Shown piece after piece: positions 47,024-57,840 of a stretch of 64,000 nucleotides of DNA; position 1 is the stretch's first letter; each line of letters starts with the position of its first letter. Made by a program: the position numbers and the translations under genes. The notes under the pieces are model-generated. The model saw only the letters and a program-made list of their open reading frames with translations. It had not been told where the DNA came from and made no database searches. The DNA is taken from the NCBI RefSeq assembly GCF_047948215.1, contig NC_134456.1:60093029-60157028 (forward strand), read 5' to 3'. Source of the stretch: Lycorma delicatula. Its lineage: Eukaryota; Arthropoda; Insecta; Hemiptera; Fulgoridae.

Positions 47024-47496
47024 GTACTTACGTATTAACGCCACCGCAGCTACAGCTTTATTTAAAAACAGAGTAGTTAATCGGATTTCGGTAGAAAATG
47101 GGGCGATATAGAGTTTAACATAGATTCAAAACAGTCTCTTTAGTAATGTTAATAAATGGTTATTTATATTTATTTATTTTATAAATATAATTTCACCAAA
47201 CTTAACCTACGCTCGCTAACCTTGTCTAATTAACCGGAGTGTTTTGATTATTTAAATAATAAATAATTGCAATAATTACTGAATTTATTAAATAAATATT
47301 CAAAAAATTACGGTGTTAGTTAGTCAAGGTTAGCGAGCGTAGGTTAAGTTTGGTTAAATTATATTTATAAAATAAATAAATATAAATAACCATTTATTAT
47401 AATTAATAAAGACACTGTTCACTTTCCACCGAAATCCGATTGACTACTTTGTTTTTAAATAAAGCTGTAGCTGCGGTGGCGTTAATACGTAAGTAC
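47024..47496. mobile_element. fold-back element, family F, copy 1
   Basis: Long terminal inverted arms (47024-47229 and 47322-47496) flank a unique middle of about 90 bp. The ends GTACTTACGTATTAACGCC and its complement match exactly. The inner arms pair over CTACGCTCGCTAACC and AACCATTTATT, with one divergent internal stretch. There is no ORF. This is the structure of a fold-back or long-TIR MITE, moved in trans by a transposase not present here. Confidence 0.85.
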
Positions 47497-49230
47497 TAAA
47501 TTTTATTTTCATACAAAAAAAAAAAAAAAATAACCTAATAATAATCTAAGTGTAACAGACTTAAATTACGGATACCAATTCACTTGCTAGAGCAGATGTA
47601 CTCACGATTACACAACTAATAACAATAATCATATCACTCAAATGAATCAACACAACAAAATTTGTTATGATGAACAAGATTCAATGAGATAACACTCCTG
47701 ACCGAAGTGTTGACAAAAAATGCTGTAAGTAATGTGGTATGTTTATTACGTACGTATGTAAGAAAAAGTAATTAAACTTCATTTCTAAAAACAAGATTTT
47801 TATTTTCATTAATTAACAATACTGGTCATTATTCCAATATGCTTTGAAACATATAATGTTCGTACAAAGTTAGTAAAATTACACAAAATAGTAGCTGTAA
47901 AATTATTTACCGAATAAAAAATAAATTAGATTCATGCAAATGAATTACTAATCTAAACGTTACCCAAATAAGGTTTCATTTGAATAATATAATTATTAAA
48001 TAATTTACGAAAGAAATATATAAAATATGTAGAATGAGTTGTGATAAAAAGATATTATTATTAAAGATATTAACTACCTAGAACTACGCTTAACCATTTA
48101 CTTATGTAAAATAATAACCGTTACTTACTACTAATTTTTTGTTTGTACTTCGTGTAAACCGTTCTTAAAATAATTTCAATTATCTTATCACAAATATAAC
48201 TAGAAAATCGGCTTGTTGTCAATCTTATATGATTGCTATTGCGATCCTAACCTAAAACGCCGTAACTGGTTAATTTAAACTGCGACGATACACGAAGAAA
48301 CACGAGCTACATATAACATGTAATGTGAAATATAATAACACTGGCAGCTGTCGATCAGCTGATTAGAGTGATCGGTAAATATAATATATTCAAAACGTTA
48401 ATATGCTAGTGATATGAGAATAGTTTCATTTGTAGGCATACCGATGTTAAATTACAAGCAATGATTTTGTGGAAAAAAAAAATTGTTAATATGTTTTTTA
48501 TGATTCAAAATATAAATTTCAGAAGATATATAGTTTATTGTTACTAGCTGAACATGTAAGTTAGTTAAAAAAACATATTAGTCCGTATTAAAAAATAATA
48601 ATTCCTCAAACCTGAATATTCGCGTGTATGTTTTCTAAAACTATATACAAAGATGTACGCTTAAAACTCAAGAACCGTTGAACCGATCTGACTGATTCAA
48701 TTATCAACGTTATTTTTAAAATTTTCTGAATTTATGTAGCTGTTAAATTATCAAAAATTCTGCAGTAACAGTGCGGAAATAAACTGAAAATTACCGAGAA
48801 TATTATTTTATAGCGTTTATGGTGTAGCGATTTTTAAGTCTAAATAAGTTAAGATGGTCAAAAATAATTAACTGTTCTCGTTATTGAGGCTTTATCACAA
48901 AGGCTGAATTTAATTAAAAATTTGATATACTGATAACAACTCGCTGTATTTTAGTTTCGAGGTTACTAGCTGTTACAGAAAATTTTTTTATCATTATTTT
49001 TGTAAGTAGGTAAGTGATGAATTTTCTTTTCAGCAAGCATACCTATTCCACATATAATTATTGTTATTTCTGTCAATAACTGATATGATTTGATTTTATC
49101 TGTGTATTATTTTTAGGTTCGAACAAAAGCAATTCAAAATGCTTTTAGCTTAGAAAGTTCCATTCATCTAAATTAGTATCAATAAGTGATGTAAGAATTA
49201 ATACAAGGATTCATTTTCTACAAAAAAAAG
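47497..49230. other. AT-rich spacer
   Basis: An A run lies at 47514-47530. No gene seen. Confidence 0.5.
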
Positions 49231-49269
49231 GGTACTTATGTATTATAATGGCACTGTAATACACAAGTA

Positions 49270-49300
<31 letters not shown>

Positions 49301-49520
49301 TATATTTGTTCTGTGAATAATTAGATAAATGTATATATACATTTATATAATAAATAAATCTAAAAGTATAAATATAATCTATCCAAACTTGACCTACGCT
49401 TGCTTTGCTTGCTAGTCAAGGTTAGTGTGCATAGATCAAGTTTCATTAAATTATATAAATTTAATTTATATTATATATAATCTTTCAACCATAGTGGCAC
49501 CATTATAATACATAAGTACC
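49231..49520. mobile_element. fold-back element, family F, copy 2 (decayed)
   Basis: The ends GGTACTTATGTATTATAATG (49231-49250) and the complementary CATTATAATACATAAGTACC (49501-49520) match copy 1 in sequence and orientation. Inside are AACTTGACCTACGCTTGCT and AGTCAAGGTTAG, which are copy 1 arm motifs. The left end also folds on itself (GTACTTATGTATTA with TAATACACAAGTAC). Confidence 0.8.
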
Positions 49521-49604
49521 AAAACGTTTTGTAAGCTTCTACAAATAAGTTTTATAAATTCTTTTTTTCATTTTCAGTGTAATATCTTAATTTTTATAGG
49601 TGAC

Positions 49605-50420
49605 TTGATAGGAAACAATGGTCTCTTCCAAAACTGGCACCATATTCTAAAGAATAGCAAGTATCATATTCATGCTATTGAAGAAATAAGAAGTAAAATA
49701 GTTTCTCATCTATTCTTTGATGATTATACTCTTGCAAGATATGCCCAGCAAAATAAAGTTGTTAAAGGGTATCTGAAAATTAACTCAGGATTTAAATTGC
49801 ATGCCATTTTTTCAGGTGGGTTGGCAATGCTCTCTGAAGTACATGTTAGTAATCACATTCCAGTTACTAGTGAGTTAGTCATGATAGAGAAACTTGATGC
49901 AGAAGTACATAATTATCATGAAAACACATTACAAATACCAAGTGTTGCATTGAAACTATCAATGGTGTATCTTATTGCAAGATAATAACAGCAGCACTTT
50001 TGTGGCCTCAGGTGAAAGCCATGGACTTTGATGTTGATGAGATGTTCGTCCAGGAGGATGGTGCCTACATGTCATGCAGACCATGAAACCATTGAGTTGT
50101 TACAGGAGAAATTTCATAGGTGGCTGATTTCACACAACAGTGATCACAATAGCCACCAAGTCATGTGATCTCATACACATGACATTTAACTCAGCAGATT
50201 TCTTAAGTCCAAGGTTTACAGCAAATCCATACCAATCATTTCTGAACTTAAAGAAGAAATCCCTTGTACCATCATAATAATTGAGCTGTAAATCTGTGAA
50301 AATGTGATTTGTAAATTTTCTCAAAAAATTGTACAAGTGTCATATAAGATGGGGAGGTCATTTGCTAGATACTGTCTTCAATATTTAATTTGAGTGTTTA
50401 CTCTTTCAAAGTATGTCACA
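49605..50420 (+). pseudogene. DDE transposase remnant (IS630/Tc1/mariner type)
   Basis: The C-terminal half is recognisable across frames: LWPQVKAMDFDVDEMFVQED and GAY (the L-W-P-x-L-x-x-M-D ... W-F-Q-Q-D-G-A block with the second catalytic Asp kept), then TIELLQEKFH, ISHNSDHN, a CDL ... ADFL segment for the third acidic site, LQICENVICKFSQKI, and a stop near 50400. The open frame at 49605-49985 (126 codons; EEIRSKIVSHLFFDDYTLARY) lies directly upstream in the same direction and meets this block at its stop. I do not recognise that part; it may be the damaged N-terminal half or unrelated sequence. Confidence 0.6.
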
Positions 50421-50879
50421 ATTTTGCCAATTCATCCATTAATAAAGGTTCATTTTGTAAATTTAAATCCTGCGTTACTTTTAGGACACCATATTTAGCT
50501 CTTCAAGTGACATCTTCACTTTTTCCACCACAGGAACTAGCTATATAATGAACATCAATATTCTCAGAAAAAACAACTCTGACTACTGCAATTTGTTCTT
50601 TAGATGGATGGGCTTGGGTTACAGATGTAATAAAGAATAGAAGAATAACGTAAATCAACAAATGAATATACCATTTCAGTTCAGACTCAATGAATTTGGT
50701 GGTTATTTTCATTGATCAGTTGATCAGTTTCATTGATCAGTATCAGTTTACTTCATGTGATTTCATTTCTTGCATTGCAATCAAAAATACAGAGATCTAA
50801 TCTAAATAATACTTTTCAGGAATTGGATGTGGATGCAAAGTAAATAAAAGGCACCCACTGGTTGACTGATATTACCCAT
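50421..50879. other. unassigned, less AT-rich DNA
   Basis: The minus frame at 50503-50712 starts with a hydrophobic stretch (HLLIYVILLFFITSVTQA) and continues PSKEQIAVVRVVFSENID. The second part faintly recalls a transposase N-terminus, but I do not call it. Confidence 0.25.
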
Positions 50880-51122
50880 TTACAATTGGATTTTGTGGTG
50901 AACAAATTCAAGTTCACCACAGGGGCCACAAAACACAGTGGTAAATATTTCACAGTATTCATCACGTATTTGTAGGGATGAATATAACCTGCACTTTGGT
51001 TGTTCAAGCATATTGGTCTGTAGTAGAATATTCAGCTTGCAAAGAAGGCAACAGGTAACTATTTCAATTTTCACTCTTCCTAGAATTCTCACATTAGATA
51101 TACTGAATGTAACTTTTGGCAA
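50880..51122 (-). CDS. unidentified Cys-rich open frame
   Basis: An 80-codon minus-strand frame from ATG at 51122. The N-terminal part alternates hydrophobic and polar residues (KVTFSISNVRILGRVKIEIV) and is followed by cysteines in CCLLCKL, PKCR, EYC and CGPCGE. An acceptor-like TATCTTAG lies just upstream and a TTGTAAAT at the end. Composition is less AT-biased than the intergenic DNA. No domain is recognised; it could be an exon, part of the adjacent dead transposon, or chance. Confidence 0.25.
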   Translation of the reverse strand: MPKVTFSISNVRILGRVKIEIVTCCLLCKLNILLQTNMLEQPKCRLYSSLQIRDEYCEIFTTVFCGPCGELEFVHHKIQL

Positions 51123-51130
51123 TATCTAAG

Positions 51131-51521
51131 ATATTTTCAGGAGTAATTTCTTTTCATGTCAATCAATTAAATGTTTACTTTAGGTTCACTGGATGCATTT
51201 TTTTGTGGTATAGGGTACATTTCTGTTATTTCTGTACAGTTCCATGCATCTCTATGCATAGCACTGCATGTACATTGTCAAACATTTTTTTTTAAATTCC
51301 AGATTTATTATTTTATTTGTTTCTGCAATAACTAACATACACAATATACAATACTCCTGTCCATTGGATAAATAAATGTTGCATATACTTTAGAAATGTC
51401 TTGCGTATTGGCATGGTGTAACATGTTTATATATATAAGTTGCCTTCAGCAACAACTTTTTTTCTTTTTATAATATAATATAAAAATCAGACATTTTTGT
51501 ATTATATTTAAAAGCATAGAT

Positions 51522-51552
<31 letters not shown>

Positions 51553-54500
51553 GAAAAAGAAATAGATATGTTTAAATTAAAAAAAAAAAAAAAAAAAAAC
51601 ACATAATACAAAATGAATTTGTTATTTTATTAAAATTTAAATATTATACACATTTGTACAAAATATCTAATTTACATTCCTTAAAATAAAATTTAAATGC
51701 GTCATAATTTGTTAATGAAGAAAGATTAACTTGAAATCTATATTAACATTTGGCCAGAGTTTCCATTTAAATTACAATAATTAATCATGCATGACAACTA
51801 TAAAAATAATTATGTATTCTGATATAAATACATATCTCAACCTACACTATTGAAAAACACTTGAAACTAATATTTACAATTGTTTTATGGACAATGTAGT
51901 GGTTGTAATCCTAATATAAAACACAAAAAATAAATGTATGTAACAGTGCAGATTTACCATCAAGTTAATTAAAGTGTTCTAACTTATTTTATTATTTTAC
52001 AGTAACACATTAAAATTACTGTAATTCTATATATATTTGTTTGATTTTAAGTTTTATTTCTAAATATTTTTGTAAGAAAATATGTCAAGTTGTTGCAATG
52101 CTTTATAAATATTATTTACCGTTTGTGAGTATCGTTATTTTAACATCATTATAATCATAGACAGTGTCTAAGACATTATACAGTAAATTCTGGTTTCTAT
52201 TTATAAATAGAAAAAATTTACAGACTATGTAGATACACACTTCTGAAAAAAATTCTGCCAACATCTGCGTCAGGTAAGAAAGCTGTCTATCCAAATACAA
52301 CTCAAACTGATTTAGGATACGTGTAATCAAATATATGTTTTAACCTGTATAACTGAAATGGATTAGCTATTTATTTTAGCTGCTTGAACAGTCAAAGGCC
52401 GTAGCACTTGTCTTATTAATTCTTAATTGTACTCAAATTTAAGCTGATAATGATGCATGTAAATTACTCCAGTCACTTCATGGTGAATTATCTTTGAAAG
52501 AAGAGGTAACTGTTAATTATTATATATTAATATTTGGTATTCAATTTTAAGAGCTGTACTTTAATTGAATCATGAACCCAGGATCTTTAAAATAATTTAT
52601 TCATTGAGTTTTATTCTTCATTGTACCAATTAATTATTTGTTACAAAAGATGCATTAAATCTACCATTTACAGGACTTAATTGTCCTGATTAATCCATCA
52701 TTGCTAAATTAAGTTAGTTTAAAAAAAATGCATTGAACAATAGATTACAAAATCAATTATAAGTTATTATTAAGATCTATCATATGATATCACTAAAGTA
52801 ATAGCAACCTCAATTCCTTGTTGATTATTTATAAAACACCCAACTCTAATTTTTTTTAATTTCTTTGTTTTAAAACAGTTATCTTGCTCGTTAGTTTTAT
52901 TTCTAATTTTAAATGTTGATAATAATAATTCGCTACATACTTAACACAATATTTTTTTTAAACTAAATCTTGAACTATTAGCTATGTAGGCTCATTAAAC
53001 ATAATCTTTATATTAGAAGTGGTTTAACAAGTTGATGGAATATTTGTTTATCTTGAAATATTTTCAAACATTTTTCATTCAGGACAACATAATTGCTTAT
53101 TTTAAATTTAAACTATTCATGTAACTCTTCACTTTACTTATTTCATAGAGAAAGATCTTTTTACATCATTTTTACTATAAAATATGACAAATTTCTGTAT
53201 CAATGGCTTACAAGAATGATTTCTTTGTTGCAAGGTATGTGGCATTTATGTTGCACATGAATTATGTAGTGTAATGACTTCTCTGTAGAAATTTACAATT
53301 AACTTATTGTTAAATGCTAAAATATAACACAGTAAAATAATTTATGGTTTCATAACTTAATTTCACTAAGTATTTCCATAAATTGGTATGTAAGATATAT
53401 TCATTGTCAGACAAAAAATTTACTTGTAACTGTGCCAAAATTTAAATGAACTAGTGTAATATAAAAACAATTATAATGAATAAATATCAAAATAATAACA
53501 GTAATATTTAATAGAAAAATAAGGTAAAAAAATTACATGTTTTGTACTATTTCATGAAAAATATTGATTCATAGAAGAGTGCATATTAATAAAACTAGGC
53601 TAAACCAACTCAGCAATTCTCTAAGAATTGAATGTGCATTACTTATAATGAAATAATAATTTTTTATACTGAAACAATATTATTAGGTGCTATAACACGT
53701 AATAGTTGAGAAATAAATGTTAATATATAGCGTGGTTCATGCATCCCACAAGTAATAAAGTGTGATTTGAAAATATGTCACGTGACCTTTATCGTGTTAA
53801 TAAAATTAGTTAACACAAAATTTTATTTTTCCCATGAAATCTGAAAATCTAATAATATGTAAAAAGTTAAACATATGTTGTTTACTGAAATATCTGTACT
53901 TCAGATATCTTGTTGACTACATTTGTATTTAATAATTAATTATGACAATAAATTTTATCAGTTATTCATATATAAAATTTATTTTCCACATTTTAACTGA
54001 TAATATACATATTTTACTGACCAAATTATTCCATGGCATAGTATTATGCAGGAAGAGCTAAGCTTATTTGACTAACAATTCTAAATTTGCTAATTTGTAA
54101 TCAAAATAGTCAGCAGTTAAACTTTTCATTGACAAATTGAACCAAACTTAAAATACTATGAAAAGAAATTATCTTTTTCTTTCTCTTTTTGATTTTTCAG
54201 TAAAGTAATTTTATTTAATAAATGTTTCTTTGCTTAACAATTTGTAAATAGAATTCTGCTATTATCTGATTTTATTCATTTCTTGTTAACAAGCTGAAAT
54301 AAATAATCAGTCTTTTTTTTGTCGAAAAATAAACTGCTGGAAATTCAGCAATAATGGTTTAATGAAAATGAAATCAATCTTACTTTCTTTTCAAGAATTT
54401 GGTTTTGAAAAAGTATCAAATATAAATGATAAAAATTTAATATAATTTGATTGCTATTGGTTTTCATTCTTTAAAGTAATTATTGAAAAAAGCATATTTT

Positions 54501-55381
54501 TTTATATTTTACAACAAAAAATGTTATTAGATATAAAAAAAGTATTCTTCAATGAGAAACAAATTTTTTTCTTATTCTTTAAAACAAAATATTAGCAACA
54601 TTTTCTTAACTTTGTAATTAATTAATTTTTAAGTATTTATGTTAATATTTGTAACCAATCATTAATACTCTAACTGTAATTTTAACTAGTATTTTAATCA
54701 TTAAGAATATTTACTATATTACAAAAACTTATAAACAACATGTGCACATTCAATTACAAAAGGAAAAATATATGACTTAGATCCGAATCATAATACATGT
54801 AAGTATTCTAATAATTAGTACATAATTAATCTTTTTTATGTGTTATGGATTAACATTATTACTACAGTTGATTACATTTTCTTGACAACTGTAAAATTGA
54901 AAAACTTCAATATATAATAATTAAAAATAATCTTTTAAACACATTTTTACAGTAGAGGTAAAAATAATTTTTAATAGTTTCTATGAACTAAAACCTAAAT
55001 AATTTTCTTTTTGTAATGTAGTTATTCTACATCACCAAGTCCACTCAGTCTTTTTTTAACCATTAAAAAAAATAATTACATTATTTCTATAAGTCCACAA
55101 ACTGTTATGTAATATTTAATAAGATTAACCACATAAAGAATATCACAATTTTTTTTTTACATTAGTCACTGTGCTTTTGGTTTTATATTTATAAATACGT
55201 ATATAGTTTATTCCAGCAATATATGATTAAAATTTTACACTGAATTAAGAAAAAAAAACACAAAGAAGACTGCTTCCTGTTCATTTTATTGTAAATAATT
55301 AAGATCACATATCTTATTCTTATTACCAATTCTAAACACAGAATTTAATGTATAAAAAAAAAAAAATAGTGTGTTCTTAAT
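51131..55381. other. repeat-poor AT-rich region
   Basis: A (TA)n tract lies at about 51526-51550 and a poly-A run at about 51579-51598. None of the repeat families of the first 50 kb was seen. If the exon at 55382-55497 is real, the part next to it would be the 3' UTR and downstream flank of that gene on the minus strand; I cannot place its poly-A site. Confidence 0.4.
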
Positions 55382-55497
55382 CTATGTCAACTGGTTGAGG
55401 GTAACTGTAAATATGACAACAAGAAATGATGACTGTGAAAAACTCCATGAGCTGGATGCAACTAGTTCCATATCTACATGAGGTTCAGATGGGTAAT
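55382..55497 (-). CDS. candidate terminal exon with hydrophobic C-tail
   Basis: On the minus strand a polypyrimidine tract and AG (TTTTTTTTACAG) end at 55498. An open 116-nt segment follows: two bases of a split codon, 37 codons and TAG at 55382-55384. It reads YPSEPHVDMELVASSSWSFS and then QSSFLVVIFTVTLNQLT. A small-residue SSS-type site followed by a spacer and a hydrophobic end is typical of GPI-anchor signals of secreted insect proteins; a short membrane tail is the alternative. The other two minus frames carry early stops. The upstream exons would lie at higher coordinates and were not found, so the gene is unnamed. Confidence 0.45.
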
Positions 55498-56635
55498 CTG
55501 TAAAAAAAATTAATCAATTAAAAATGTTTACATTTATTAATTATGAGACAATTTAATTAGATTTAGCACATATATTTTTCATTATGTCAAGATGTCTTTG
55601 CATGTTTAAACTTCATTACTGTTCTGTTGTAATGTATTTTTAACACATATGCATGAAAATTTAGCCTGTTTTGTTCTAGGTTTAAAAAATATTTAAAGGC
55701 TATCAACAGTTTTATTTGAGAGGGCTTTTGGTAAATGTTATAGAAAAGCCTAGTTTTAAAGTTAAGCTTCAAAATTCCTTATTTTGACTATTTCTCAAAA
55801 CAAATTAATACAGTATAACAATACAGTAATAAAGTATAATAACACAGTAATATAATACAGTGTAACAATACGGTATAACAATTAATAACAAATTTATACT
55901 GTTTCAGACTTTCAGGATTTTTCATCATACTTTTAAATGGATCTGCAATATTTAAATCACTAACTTTTATTCTTATCCATTTTTTATACTTCTAATTGAT
56001 TGCAGTTCCCTCTGCAACTATAACTTATAAAAGTACAAGACAGAAATTGTTAACTGAATTTTTTTTAATTCAGTGTTATTAATTAATGATGTTATTATGA
56101 GCATTAGTTTTATTATAATTTGTTTTATTAGTCATTAAATGGCAAAAATGGTGGCACACCTTTACCAAAGTCCCTTGGATAAAAAAGCAAATAGATTCCA
56201 TATAGCTATAAAAGTTGAGTACTTACAAATACTAGAAATGAGTTTAAAGTCTAAAAATGTTATGGAAAGTAAAGATTAGAGTATGTGAATCAGATAATTG
56301 AGGTTGTAGAACCTAATTAATATTTGATATTATAAGATACCTCAAAACTAAAAATAGGATTTGAGAAATTCATTAGATGATTTACTTTTAATCTAAAGAA
56401 GGGTTGGTAATCTTCTTTTTTTTATTATACAAAACTGGGATAAAAGAAGAACATGGTTTAAGTAAAATGATGTGTTAAAAATAATGGCCCTGAATCCTGA
56501 GACTTATTTTTAGTTAGTTTTCAAAGGTGTATGCTTATTTAATGCTTATGCTTAGGTGCATGCTTATGTAAAGGTACATTTGATATGTAATTTTTTTGTT
56601 TTCAGGATGCTAGAATCTTAAGTATGATGGTGATA
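55498..56635. other. AT-rich spacer with short minisatellite
   Basis: If the exon below is real, its intron starts here. A degenerate array at about 55808-55882 repeats CAGTATAACAATA-like units (CAGTAATA, CAGTGTAACAATAC, CGGTATAACAAT). No gene is recognised elsewhere. The minus ORF at 55587-55772 looks like chance. Confidence 0.5.
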
Positions 56636-57840
56636 AGAAAGAAGAATTCGTCTAGCTTTCATAATAACAGAAATGACTGGGACTCATATTGAGACTGGTT
56701 TGAAGCAGAACTGATTGAACCAGTGACATTTAAATTAAAATCTGATGACATCAATTATGAATTGTACTATTTGATCTTAATCATGCAAGAGGAAACGTGG
56801 TGATCAACACCTTAGGAAAAATATGAGGGGAGGGGAGACACCAACAGTCTGAGAGAGATGAAGGATCTAATTAAAACAAGGAGGTGGACTCAGAAGGAAG
56901 TGGCAATACTCAGAAGGAAGGAAGGAATACTCAGAGATACTCAGAGATGAATGACTTTATTGAAAGCCACAATGGATTTTCAACAATCTATGCCAACGTT
57001 CCCTCCATTGAAAGTATCTGATAGGTCATGGGTCAGGAGCAACAGGGAAAAGCCGACCTGTTTGCTACACATCTTAGCAAAACTTTTCTCCCATACAACT
57101 AAGGTAGTCCTAATGACAGGGAAATAATTGGCTTCTTGGACAGCCCAATGCCTTTAAGCCTATCAATTAGACACATTTCAATGAAATGAGTATGACAGGT
57201 AGTCAAACAAAGGGAACTGTCAAAGAAAGCTCCAGATTTTGGCTTGATGAATCATAAAATGATACTTATGCCCCTATTCAAGGCCATCAAGTATATTATA
57301 TACCTTTTCAATGACATCCTTTGAAGATTGTACTTCCCATCAGAATGGAACAGGCATGTGTCTCAAGAAGTGATGATTTTGAAACCAGCTGAACCTGTGC
57401 ACAACATGTCTCCCTACAGACCAGTAAGCCTTTTAATGATTCTATCAAAGTTATTTGAGAAACTGTTTTTTCGAAGACTGAGGTCAAGATTGGAGCAGGG
57501 AAAAAGTTATTCCAGATCATCAATTTTGATTCAGAAGTGTACATTCTGCCATTGAACAAATGCAAAGACTTGTCAATGTCATCACCAAGTGCCTAGAAGA
57601 GAAGAATTTCTGTTTGGCGGCCATTTTGGATGTTCAGCAGGTCTTTGACAAGGTCTGGCTGCCTTGTCTGCTCCACAAGCTGACATACAGCTTTATTCAA
57701 CCCTTCTACCTGGCTTTGCGGAACTATCTAAACAGGCAATGTCTGATCTTATCTTTTTCCAGGTCAGATATGATGATCAGTTATCTGGATTCTTCAACAT
57801 TAGATCTTGTGTTTGATAATAATTACTACATATGATATTT
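56636..57840 (+). pseudogene. Jockey-type LINE reverse transcriptase remnant
   Basis: Across frames from about 57000: SDRSWVRSNREKADLFATHL, a linker with APDFGLMNHKM, KAIKYIIYLFND, YFPSEWNRHVSQEVMILKPA (the Y-F-P-x-x-W-K-x-A-x-I-I-M-I-x-K-P block), SPYRPVSLLMILSKLFEKLF, then EQMQRLVNVITKCLEEKNFC and AAILDVQQVFDKVWLPCLLH (the L-D-x-x-x-A-F-D-x-V-W box with its Asp). It stops before the G-V-P-Q-G-S and Y-A-D-D boxes. The order and wording are those of Jockey-clade RTs. Region 56636-56990 is assigned with low certainty. Frameshifts and stops make it dead. Confidence 0.85.
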
